Of a DNA stretch of 64,000 nt, positions 16,768-24,617 are shown piece by piece. The translations under genes were made by a program, and so were the position numbers. The notes beneath the pieces were generated by a model. That model did no database searches, was not told where the DNA came from, and worked only from the letters and a program-made list of their open reading frames with translations. The DNA lies in NCBI GenBank assembly GCA_900549105.1, contig URND01000001.1, positions 1-64,000 on the forward strand, written 5' to 3'. The stretch's first letter is position 1. Each line of letters starts with the position of its first letter. The stretch is from an uncultured Eubacteriales bacterium. GTDB taxonomy: Bacteria; Bacillota; Clostridia; Lachnospirales; Lachnospiraceae.

Positions 16768-17028
16768 ATGAACAAAATATCCGTTGGAACCATTTCCCGA
16801 ACACTTGTCCTGTTCGCAGCTTTGCTCAACCAATTTCTGACAATTAGCGGCAAAAACCCTCTGCCTTTCAGCGAGGATGAAATATATAACGGCATAACCA
16901 TGTTCCTCACCACTGCTGCTGCCCTGTGGGCCTGGTGGAAAAATAACAGTTTTACAAAAGCAGCCATTGCCGGTGACGCCTATAAAGAAGGTTATAAATT
17001 GCAAAATACACATAAGGAGGATGCTTGA
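16768..17028 (+). CDS. SPP1-type phage holin
   Basis: This 86-residue protein matches the SPP1 holin family closely: an N-terminal VGTISRTLVLFAALLNQFL membrane segment, the NPLPFSEDEIY motif, and a second membrane segment ending in AALWAWWKNNSFTKAA. Holins form lesions in the cytoplasmic membrane that release the endolysin. Its place between the tube and chaperone-like genes is unusual, because SPP1-type holins normally neighbour the lysin. The stop overlaps the next start by one base (TGATG). Confidence 0.9.
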   Translation: MNKISVGTISRTLVLFAALLNQFLTISGKNPLPFSEDEIYNGITMFLTTAAALWAWWKNNSFTKAAIAGDAYKEGYKLQNTHKEDA

Positions 17029-17465
17029 TGAAAGGATTTTATACATACAATGGAATCGAATATGAATTTGAATACAAAACCGTACTGACAGCCATGCAGC
17101 GATTAATGACGATAATGAATATCGAACAGATTCTGCTCCAGGACGGCCATTACTATTCACTATTAAAAGATATTGCAGCAAAATACTACATACTGAAAGC
17201 CTACGCGCCGGATTTCGAATACCCTACAGCCATCACCGATACCAACGGGGACCTTGACTGGGATGAACTTGAAATCTTTTTCGCCAACACAGATGTCTAT
17301 GCCATTATCGCAGGAAACGCTGACCCTGTCCAGTTCCGCGAAATGCTTGAAAACCTGGACAATGATCTGGCCTATCAGACCGGTATCGACAAAGCCAGCC
17401 TCGCCAACGAAATCATACAACTGATTCACTCCTATAAAGAAAACTTAATCAAAATGCTGGCATAA
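17028..17465 (+). CDS. Putative tail assembly chaperone
   Basis: This 145-residue helical protein starts at ATG 17028 with AAGGAGG 8 nt upstream (the in-frame TTG at 17025 is not needed). Its small size, acidic helical character and position before the tape-measure gene suit the G-type tail assembly chaperone that coats the tape measure. I could not find a convincing slippery heptamer for the usual G/GT frameshift; the -1 frame runs only about 30 codons past the stop. Assignment is by context. Confidence 0.45.
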   Translation: MKGFYTYNGIEYEFEYKTVLTAMQRLMTIMNIEQILLQDGHYYSLLKDIAAKYYILKAYAPDFEYPTAITDTNGDLDWDELEIFFANTDVYAIIAGNADPVQFREMLENLDNDLAYQTGIDKASLANEIIQLIHSYKENLIKMLA

Positions 17466-17508
17466 AGGTCTCCTTCCTGATCAAACAAAGGCAATTCAAT
17501 TATAACCT

Positions 17509-17548
17509 TTTGCAAAAGCAACTGCCAGTTTGCAAAAGTAATTGCAAG
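17509..17548 (+). repeat. 20-bp tandem duplication
   Basis: TTTGCAAAAGCAACTGCCAG (17509-17528) is followed directly by a copy with three substitutions (17529-17548). It lies in the non-coding gap after the chaperone-like gene. Confidence 0.75.
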
Positions 17549-17595
17549 TAAAATCAAGCAGTTAAAAATGTATTTTTAGATTCTCTTATTTCTTT

Positions 17596-17632
17596 AGGTG
17601 TCATTTTTGTGGGACACCTCTCCATGTATAAT
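17596..17632 (+). promoter_or_regulatory. Inverted repeat and candidate promoter for a small gene
   Basis: AGGTGTC (17596-17602) and GACACCT (17613-17619) form a 7-bp perfect inverted repeat that overlaps a weak -35 (TTTTTG, 17604-17609); a perfect TATAAT follows at 17627-17632 with 17-nt spacing. This could be an operator-controlled promoter of the cassette inserted here. Confidence 0.5.
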
Positions 17633-17669
17633 GGAAGATATCCAAATGATTACAAAGGAGGAATCATCC

Positions 17670-17855
17670 ATGAACAATTTGGCAGAAATTAATTTTATCC
17701 CTTATATGATACTTCTCGCCGTTCAAATCAACACATTTGAGGCGGAAATTATCGATGAAATTCATTGTGCGCCACACGAAGAATTTCGCAAAAAAGCTTT
17801 CGAAAAGCGCTACTCAGGATACGATAATGTTGTCATTATAGAAATTCCTGCCTAA
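17670..17855 (+). CDS. Small hypothetical protein (61 aa)
   Basis: This 61-residue protein starts at ATG 17670 with AAAGGAGG upstream; the longer frame from 17598 lacks a ribosome site and crosses the promoter. The N-terminal half is hydrophobic (NFIPYMILLAVQI), the C-terminal half charged. I do not recognise it. It sits in a cassette with the minus-strand zinc-ribbon gene, having its own promoter and sharing its terminator, in the middle of the tail operon. Confidence 0.55.
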   Translation: MNNLAEINFIPYMILLAVQINTFEAEIIDEIHCAPHEEFRKKAFEKRYSGYDNVVIIEIPA

Positions 17856-17864
17856 AACCAAAGA

Positions 17865-17910
17865 GGACATCCATCTCTCTGTTAAAAACAAGAATGGATG
17901 TCCTTCTTAT
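17865..17910. terminator. Bidirectional terminator between converging cassette genes
   Basis: GGACATCCAT (17865-17874) pairs exactly with 17894-17903 and is followed by TTCTTATT. It lies between the stop codons of the 61-residue gene and the zinc-ribbon gene. Confidence 0.7.
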
Positions 17911-17916
17911 TCAATA

Positions 17917-18549
17917 TTAAAAATCACTCCGGCAGTTCCTGCAATGCCACTGTTTTTGAGCATAACCGCCAAAAAATATTTTTTTTGTATCATAAGAACC
18001 GCAATATGGACATTTAACTTGAGGGGGAAGAGACCTTCGAATTTTTTCTCTATTCTCTGTTTCAGACTCTCCATAAAACTCTTCTAACTCAAAATTTGAT
18101 TCAACAAGTCCATATAAAAACCTCCGTGAAGCATAATAAGAAAGATTGCATTTATCACGAACCTTTATGCACAATTTGCCTGCCGCCTCATAAAAAACGA
18201 ATTCAGGAGTTCCCGTATATTTACTCAGGCATTTCATTTGCTCTTTTGAACCGCGCATATTATGGAACCATACATATTTATAATGATAGAACTCTGTCTC
18301 ACTAAGCCCTTCGATAATATCTTTAATCCATGTTATGTTCGTTCTTTTTCCATTGATATTACAGAAGACAGAATTTTCTGTATTTTCACTATCCTCGCTT
18401 TCCGAATTGATATCACTTATATCGTCACCATTATCTTCTTCTGAATTCTGCAAACATTTGACAATCTCACTTACCGGGCAGCCGCAATTCGGGCATTTTT
18501 CTGCCTTGTCACTGACATCATGACCGCACTCCGTACATTTTAACAACAT
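17917..18549 (-). CDS. Zinc-ribbon protein, probable moron gene in the tail operon
   Basis: This 210-residue protein carries two zinc ribbons: an N-terminal one (CTEC...CPNCGC, about residues 5-24) and a C-terminal one (CPYCGSYDTKK...WHCRNC, about 180-207). Between them lie an acidic linker (about 35-60) and an unrecognised 110-residue domain. It is the only gene of the element on the minus strand, has an extended -10 promoter and a terminator of its own, and separates the chaperone-like and tape-measure genes. That is the classical layout of a moron. AAGGGAGG precedes ATG 18549. Function unknown; zinc ribbons at both ends suggest a regulatory or nucleic-acid-linked role. Confidence 0.65.
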   Translation of the reverse strand: MLLKCTECGHDVSDKAEKCPNCGCPVSEIVKCLQNSEEDNGDDISDINSESEDSENTENSVFCNINGKRTNITWIKDIIEGLSETEFYHYKYVWFHNMRGSKEQMKCLSKYTGTPEFVFYEAAGKLCIKVRDKCNLSYYASRRFLYGLVESNFELEEFYGESETENREKIRRSLPPQVKCPYCGSYDTKKIFFGGYAQKQWHCRNCRSDF

Positions 18550-18597
18550 AAATAAGCCTCCCTTTAATCTCAGATATTAGAAAATCTATTTTAAAAC

Positions 18598-18606
18598 ATT
18601 ATATCA
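18598..18606 (-). promoter_or_regulatory. Extended -10 promoter of the zinc-ribbon gene
   Basis: On the minus strand TGATATAAT is an extended -10 element with a perfect TATAAT; no good -35 is seen. It lies about 50 nt upstream of ATG 18549. Confidence 0.55.
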
Positions 18607-18691
18607 TATTCAGTCACTTAAAGATATATCGAGACTAAAAGACTATATTGGCCAGGCAAGAAATTTTAATCCTAAAGATGGTAATGCCAGC

Positions 18692-21600
18692 TTGATTCAA
18701 ATAGCAAATGAATTGCAGAATCCGAAAGATATCAACACAGTTTTTAAAACTGCGGGCATATCCGAAGACACAGCAAAAACTGTATTGGAAAAGTCCGAGT
18801 GGTCTTCAAAACTTAATGACCTTGTAAAACCCGCAGAAGCATCTGCCAATGCGACGACCAATCTCGGCATAGCGCTAAACGGATTAAAAAGCGTTGAAGA
18901 TACCGGAAGTAAATTAAGTTCCGGATTCACCGGCCTTCTTTCCACTATTCCGCCTATCGTACCTGCCGCATTAGCGCTTGGCGGTGCATTAACCATACTT
19001 TACGGTTTAACAAAATATGCAAACCAGTTCAACGATGCCGTTGCGAAAGCATCCGAATCCCAATCATCTTATAATGAAACGGCTTCGGAATTGAATAATT
19101 TAAATTCACAACTGTCAACTTCTGCACAGCGTATATCTGAATTACAGGCTTTAAAGAATGTGGGAGCAATTTCTGTCACGGAACAACGTGAATTAGAAAC
19201 TCTGAAACTTCAAAATCAGGAATTAGAACGTCAAAGAGACCTCAAACAACAAGAAGCAGACGAACAATCTGAGGCTACGGTAAATGATGCATTGGCTGCA
19301 CTTAAATTAAAAAGGACAAAAGATTTAACTCGACAGTACACAGGAATTACCGAAATTGGTGAAGAATATACTGCCGGATATAAAGAAACAGATATTGTTT
19401 CTGCTACAAAAAATGAAATTGATGAACTTACAAATTTACAGGCCAAACGATCCGATTTATTAGATAAACTCAACAACACAACATCAAAATCTAAAAAAGA
19501 ATCCTACTCAAAAGACCTTAACGACCTGGATTGGGAAATAGCGAAGTATTCAAAAACAATTTCTGAAAACATAGGGACTCTGAACACACTTCGTGAAAGT
19601 TTTAAAGACCCGATAACCGGCCTGATGAAAGATGGCCTGGATGCCGAAGCCCAAGGGTATTACCACTCTATCACGGATATCATCGATGATTTCAACACTT
19701 TAGACCTTTCAGATTCTGACGCCACCCTATACAGGCTTGATAAGCTTTTTGGCAATTCTTCCGGCATGGATTTTGTCAAAGGCCGGCTGGTTGAAGCCGC
19801 CAAAGCCGGTAAGGATTTGGAAGCTGCATTAAAAGACATGGGATTAAGCCTTGAAAATCTGGGCGTTGAAGATATCGATACTTTAAACAGATATTTTAAT
19901 GAACTGGCCGCTTCCGCCGACAGCGCATCGGCCTCTGTGAAAAGTCTTGCCGACACGGAATCCATCGACAATGTCGCTGCTGCTTTCAGTTCAAAAAATG
20001 CAGGTTATAACTATGAGCTGGCTATCGGCTACGCCCAAAAAGCCGCCGACTTATATCATCAGGGTTTGACCGGCACGGATGACTTCACATCCTTTGCCGA
20101 TTACATTTCTTATAATATGGACGATTCCATAGAAGCCTATCAGAATGGCATGGAAAAGTTCAACCGTTATTTTACGGCTGAAAATGACAGCGGACTTCAA
20201 AATTTTATTCAGGATTTTAAAGAGAAGCGCTCTCTTGAAGAAAATGACGACTGGATATCAAATCTTGGAAATACCGCTCAGCTTGCAAAGGATATGGGGC
20301 TGGGCGTCGGCGCTGTGGAGGATATTCTGGGCCGAATGGAAGATTACGGTTATATCAGCAGCGACCAGTGGCACTCTTCCCTTAATGACCTGGCTGAATA
20401 CAAGAAATCCCTTTCAAATCTTGAAGAAATTTACAACGCTATGGATTCGGGAAAGGAAAAAGAAGCTCTCGGTTCAGATATCGAAGATTGGAAGGCCAAT
20501 CTGGAGATGTATGAGGAGGACCTGTCTCTTCTGGATGAAAATGCCATCATAAAGATTAAGTTTGCCTATGACAATGCTCAGCTTGAACAGGACATAGACA
20601 ACTCTCTGGCCTATGCAAAAACCTCCGGCAAGTCAGACAACGCCGTAAACTATTATGCCAATGCCATCGTCGGCCAGGAAGAACTCATTAAAAACTATGA
20701 GGAATCCCTGGGGCTGGACAGAGAAGGCATTACCATTCCGGCCCGATTTGACACGGATTCCCTATATGAACAATTACAAAATGCCTCGAGCAACGAAGAA
20801 ATTATAGAAATTCAGGCAAAAATCAGTAATAAAAACGAAAGTTACCAGAAATATTTAGAATTTTTGTCTGAACAGCACCCGGAATTAACGCCGGAGCTTA
20901 ATATTGACGATGCCAATGATATTATTCTGAACAAGAAAATTGTCGTCGATAAAAGCAACATTGAGGAAATTGAAAATGAAAACGGCACGATTTCCTATAC
21001 CGCCAATATCAACGGCCTATCCATTCCGGCCGAAAAGACCGAGGTAGATGGAGTTGTTTCCTATACTGTGGATGCCAAAGATGTATTTAAATTTGACCCT
21101 CCTGATAAAAATGGAATCGCTTCCTATTCCAGTGATTTCAGTAGGATTAGTCCGACTGCACCGCCTATCTACGGGAAGGCTATTTATACCATGGTAAATG
21201 TGGCCTCCGGATTGATGAACGCCTTTATTCACCGTGCCACCGGCACTCTTCTCTCCCCGGCCCACGCCGACGGCAGGGTTTCCCTGCCTCAAAATGAAAC
21301 AGCGCTTGTCAATGAGCTGGGAACGGAATCCATTATCCGAAACGGCAAATGGATGCTGATTCCGGGCGGTATGCGCCGGGAGCATCTGAAAAAGGGAGAT
21401 ATTATCCTCAATGCCGGCCAGACAAAAAGCCTTATGAAATATGGAAAGGCGGCCGGAAGAGGCCGGGCCTATGCGGACGGCACATTAAATTCGGTTGTAT
21501 CCAACGCCTACGCCAACGGTTCAGGGGATACCCCGGAACCCGAAACCTTTGACTGGATTGAAAATCGAATCAAGCATCTCGAATCTCTGACGGAAAACTG

Positions 21601-23809
21601 GAAAACCAAGCTGGAATCCGTAACGACTTTTAAGGCCCAAAATTCCTATATCGATCAGATTATTTCCGCCATTCAAAATGAAATATCCAATCTGAATGAA
21701 TCCTATAATGCCTATATGGCAAAGGCCGCCTCGATTGGCTTGAGCAGCGATTATGTCGAGAAAATTCAAAACGGTCAACTAAATATTGAAGATATAACGG
21801 ATGAAAACCTGCAGGAAAAGATTAAAGAGTATCAGGACTGGTACGATAAAGCCGAGGACTGCCGTACATCGATGGAAGACCTGAAAATCGATGTGAAGGA
21901 TTTAAATGAGGAACGAATCGACAATATCACGGATGATTTTGACAATCTTTCTTCCCTGTTTAAAACGATTATCAGTCACCATGAAACCTTGAATGAACTG
22001 GCTGAAAAACAGGGTAAGTCCCTTGGACAATCCGATTATGATTCCCTTATTAAGTATAACAATGAATTGAAGGCCGCTAAATCGGAAGAACTGAAAAATA
22101 TGCAGTCGGAATTTCAACGGCTGATGAAAGAACAGGAAAATTTTGTTGGGTCTGACCTTTACCTGCGCATGCAGGAAAACATGTTTTCTCTGAAAGATGA
22201 TATCGCTTCCATCGATATTGAACTGGAAAATATTAAAGACACCATCGTGGAATCGGATTTCAGTTCATTTAAAAAGAATGAAACCCATCTGAAAAACTTT
22301 GCTGACGAGCTGGACCGGGTCGGCGATTTGCTGAATGAAAATGATTTCTTCACCGATAAGGGCCAGTTCACCTCAACCGGTCTCACAAAAATTGCTTTAA
22401 TCTCCGAGCAAATGTCCACGGCCAGACAACTGGCTGCAGAATATGAAAACGCCATTGACCAACTCGGAAAACATCTGGCAAAGGGGAATATCACCCAGGA
22501 GGAATATAACGAATCTCTGGAAGAATACCGGAAAAATGCCCAGAATGCAGCCGCCGATGTAAAGCAATATAAAGAAGCCATTCTGGATTTAGTAAAAGAA
22601 GGGCTAAATCAGGAATTGGATGCCAATAAAGAACTCATCTCCGCCCGCAAAGAAGCTTTAAAAGGACTGAAAGATTATGACAATTATCAGAAGAAAATCG
22701 AAGATAAAAACAAAGATATTCAGTCCCTCCAGGCCCAACTGGCTGCCCTCGAAGGCCAAAGCGGTCAAAATGTGGAACGGCAGCGGCGTGAACTTCAGGC
22801 CAAATTGAAAGAGCTGGAAACGGATAAGCAGGAACTGATAGACGACCGGGCCTACGACCTTCGGATGGACAGTTATGACAAAGCCCGGGATGAGCTTCAG
22901 GAAAAGTATGACGCCTACATCAAGGATTTGGAATCCAACAGCCAGGCCCAGGAAAAAGTAATTTCCGATACATTGAAAAATGTTCAGAACAATTACGGTT
23001 CCATTGCCAATGAGCTGAATAAAATCGGGGTAAATATGTCGGAAGATGTTGCAAAGCCATGGCTTTCTGCCAAAAACGCAGCCAACCAGTATATGAATAC
23101 GATGAAAGAAGCCGAGGCAAAATCAAAAATTACATCTCAAAAAATTGACACATCAAAGCGGGAGGATGCCTCTGTCATCCAATCCATTGCACCAAAGCCT
23201 TCCGAAAAAGGCGCTGAAAAGCCGCAGGCCCCTGCGCCTCAGCAGCCTTCCAAGCCATCCGGCCCTAAATCTCCAAATGATTTAGGATTGGACCCGAGTC
23301 CGTCAACCAAGGGCCTGAGCTGGCTGAACAAAGAAGTTTCCATCCGTGACCGGCTTCTTTACAACGGATGGGCAAGCAGCGACAGAAATTACCAGCTGCT
23401 CCACGAATGGGCAGGCGGCCAGGGAAGCTGGACAGGCACTGCTGAACAAAATATTCATATTCTCAATGCCCTGAAAGCCGCCGGTTTCAGTCAGGGCGGC
23501 ATCCTTCAGGCCACCGGCGAAGACGGTATTTTCCTTGGCCGCAATAAGGAAGCGGTGCTGACCGAAACCCAGTGGAATACCATTCGGAATCTGGCGGACA
23601 CCGCCCCGGTACTTACCCACTCTCTTCCGCATTTTTCTGCGCCGCAGAATTCCGATACTGTAACAAATATATTCGACGCGCCTCTGATTCAGGTTGAGGG
23701 CAAAGCCGACGAATATACGGTCCGGGAGCTGCGTCGGCTTGCGAAGAGCATTGCCCCGATGATTGGCAAAGAATTTTATAAAGATGCACGTAAAATCGGT
23801 TTAAAATAA
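18692..23809 (+). CDS. Phage tail tape measure protein, 5' end probably disrupted
   Basis: This protein of 1,705 residues sets tail length and is threaded through the tube. It has a membrane-active hydrophobic stretch (about 83-105, PPIVPAALALGGALTILYG), very long coiled coils rich in E, K, Q and L (about 110-260, 930-1030 and 1150-1480), a P/A/K-rich linker (about 1495-1530) and a compact C-terminal domain. At roughly 0.15 nm per residue it predicts a tail near 250 nm. The start is uncertain: the frame stays open upstream to a TAG at 18578, through tape-measure-like sequence (LKDYIGQARNFNPKDGNAS), without any ATG or good ribosome site. The only in-frame start is TTG 18692. The adjoining moron cassette has probably removed the true start. 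Confidence 0.8.
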   Translation: MIQIANELQNPKDINTVFKTAGISEDTAKTVLEKSEWSSKLNDLVKPAEASANATTNLGIALNGLKSVEDTGSKLSSGFTGLLSTIPPIVPAALALGGALTILYGLTKYANQFNDAVAKASESQSSYNETASELNNLNSQLSTSAQRISELQALKNVGAISVTEQRELETLKLQNQELERQRDLKQQEADEQSEATVNDALAALKLKRTKDLTRQYTGITEIGEEYTAGYKETDIVSATKNEIDELTNLQAKRSDLLDKLNNTTSKSKKESYSKDLNDLDWEIAKYSKTISENIGTLNTLRESFKDPITGLMKDGLDAEAQGYYHSITDIIDDFNTLDLSDSDATLYRLDKLFGNSSGMDFVKGRLVEAAKAGKDLEAALKDMGLSLENLGVEDIDTLNRYFNELAASADSASASVKSLADTESIDNVAAAFSSKNAGYNYELAIGYAQKAADLYHQGLTGTDDFTSFADYISYNMDDSIEAYQNGMEKFNRYFTAENDSGLQNFIQDFKEKRSLEENDDWISNLGNTAQLAKDMGLGVGAVEDILGRMEDYGYISSDQWHSSLNDLAEYKKSLSNLEEIYNAMDSGKEKEALGSDIEDWKANLEMYEEDLSLLDENAIIKIKFAYDNAQLEQDIDNSLAYAKTSGKSDNAVNYYANAIVGQEELIKNYEESLGLDREGITIPARFDTDSLYEQLQNASSNEEIIEIQAKISNKNESYQKYLEFLSEQHPELTPELNIDDANDIILNKKIVVDKSNIEEIENENGTISYTANINGLSIPAEKTEVDGVVSYTVDAKDVFKFDPPDKNGIASYSSDFSRISPTAPPIYGKAIYTMVNVASGLMNAFIHRATGTLLSPAHADGRVSLPQNETALVNELGTESIIRNGKWMLIPGGMRREHLKKGDIILNAGQTKSLMKYGKAAGRGRAYADGTLNSVVSNAYANGSGDTPEPETFDWIENRIKHLESLTENWKTKLESVTTFKAQNSYIDQIISAIQNEISNLNESYNAYMAKAASIGLSSDYVEKIQNGQLNIEDITDENLQEKIKEYQDWYDKAEDCRTSMEDLKIDVKDLNEERIDNITDDFDNLSSLFKTIISHHETLNELAEKQGKSLGQSDYDSLIKYNNELKAAKSEELKNMQSEFQRLMKEQENFVGSDLYLRMQENMFSLKDDIASIDIELENIKDTIVESDFSSFKKNETHLKNFADELDRVGDLLNENDFFTDKGQFTSTGLTKIALISEQMSTARQLAAEYENAIDQLGKHLAKGNITQEEYNESLEEYRKNAQNAAADVKQYKEAILDLVKEGLNQELDANKELISARKEALKGLKDYDNYQKKIEDKNKDIQSLQAQLAALEGQSGQNVERQRRELQAKLKELETDKQELIDDRAYDLRMDSYDKARDELQEKYDAYIKDLESNSQAQEKVISDTLKNVQNNYGSIANELNKIGVNMSEDVAKPWLSAKNAANQYMNTMKEAEAKSKITSQKIDTSKREDASVIQSIAPKPSEKGAEKPQAPAPQQPSKPSGPKSPNDLGLDPSPSTKGLSWLNKEVSIRDRLLYNGWASSDRNYQLLHEWAGGQGSWTGTAEQNIHILNALKAAGFSQGGILQATGEDGIFLGRNKEAVLTETQWNTIRNLADTAPVLTHSLPHFSAPQNSDTVTNIFDAPLIQVEGKADEYTVRELRRLAKSIAPMIGKEFYKDARKIGLK

Positions 23810-23822
23810 AAAGGAGGACCTT

Positions 23823-24617
23823 ATGGCACTATATGCACACTCATTTAACTTTAACGGAACATCCTCTGAAACCTTCCAGCTTCGGCTGGTGGGTTTCAGC
23901 AATGATTCTCCGCTGACAACTTTATATGAAAAGTCTGTTATTAAAGGGGAAATCAGCATGTATCATCCCATGCCTGTGCGCAAAGGGTTAAAATACAGCG
24001 ATGTTCTTAAAATCAATATTTCTGTCGTCAAAAATGACGCGTCATCTTTCACAGACAGCGAGCTCCGCGAAATTCGCCGCTGGTTAAATGGCAGCAGCGA
24101 GCCTGAACGGCTCTATTTTTCCGGCTGTGAAAATGAAATCTTTGAATCTGTCGATTATTATGGAAATTTTATTTCCATTGAACGTTTCGAACCATCCTGC
24201 GAAACCTACGGGTTAAAACTTGTATTTGAAAATATTGCGCCTTACGCCTTTTCAAAAGAAGAAACCACATCCTACACCTGCACAGATTCTTTAGATATCC
24301 AATTGGAAAATACTTCCGATGAAATCAATGAGGACTACTACCCCATTGTAAAAATCAAATCAAATGCCAATCAGACGGTCAGACTCGTCAATCATTCCGA
24401 TGAGGAAAGAGCTTTGTCAGTTTTCATGAGCCGCGACCAGATATTGACATTTTATAATCAGGATAAATATATCGAAGATAATACCGGCGTCTTCAAAATG
24501 GATGATTGGAATCTGAAATGGTTCCGCCTCATCCCCGGCATCAATGAAATCTCTGTCAGCGGAAACTGTATTTTAACAATTTCCTGCGCTTATCCAAGAT
24601 TGGCAGGTGGTCAATAA
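23823..24617 (+). CDS. Distal tail protein (Dit-like)
   Basis: This 264-residue protein fits the siphovirus distal tail (Dit) family: an N-terminal beta-barrel with the FNFNGTSSETFQLRLVGF opening and the YHPMPVRKGLKYSDVLKINI segment, then a galectin-like C-terminal part. Dit forms the hexameric hub connecting the tube to the tail-associated protein. AAGGAGG lies 7 nt upstream of ATG 23823, and the stop overlaps the next start by one base (TAATG). Order TMP-Dit-Tal is the standard one for Gram-positive siphoviruses. Confidence 0.85.
   Translation: MALYAHSFNFNGTSSETFQLRLVGFSNDSPLTTLYEKSVIKGEISMYHPMPVRKGLKYSDVLKINISVVKNDASSFTDSELREIRRWLNGSSEPERLYFSGCENEIFESVDYYGNFISIERFEPSCETYGLKLVFENIAPYAFSKEETTSYTCTDSLDIQLENTSDEINEDYYPIVKIKSNANQTVRLVNHSDEERALSVFMSRDQILTFYNQDKYIEDNTGVFKMDDWNLKWFRLIPGINEISVSGNCILTISCAYPRLAGGQ

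Noticed and set aside
17028..17551. Programmed -1 frameshift extending the chaperone-like gene (G/GT type)
   Set aside because: The -1 frame extends only about 30 codons past the stop through the 20-bp duplication and no convincing slippery heptamer was found.
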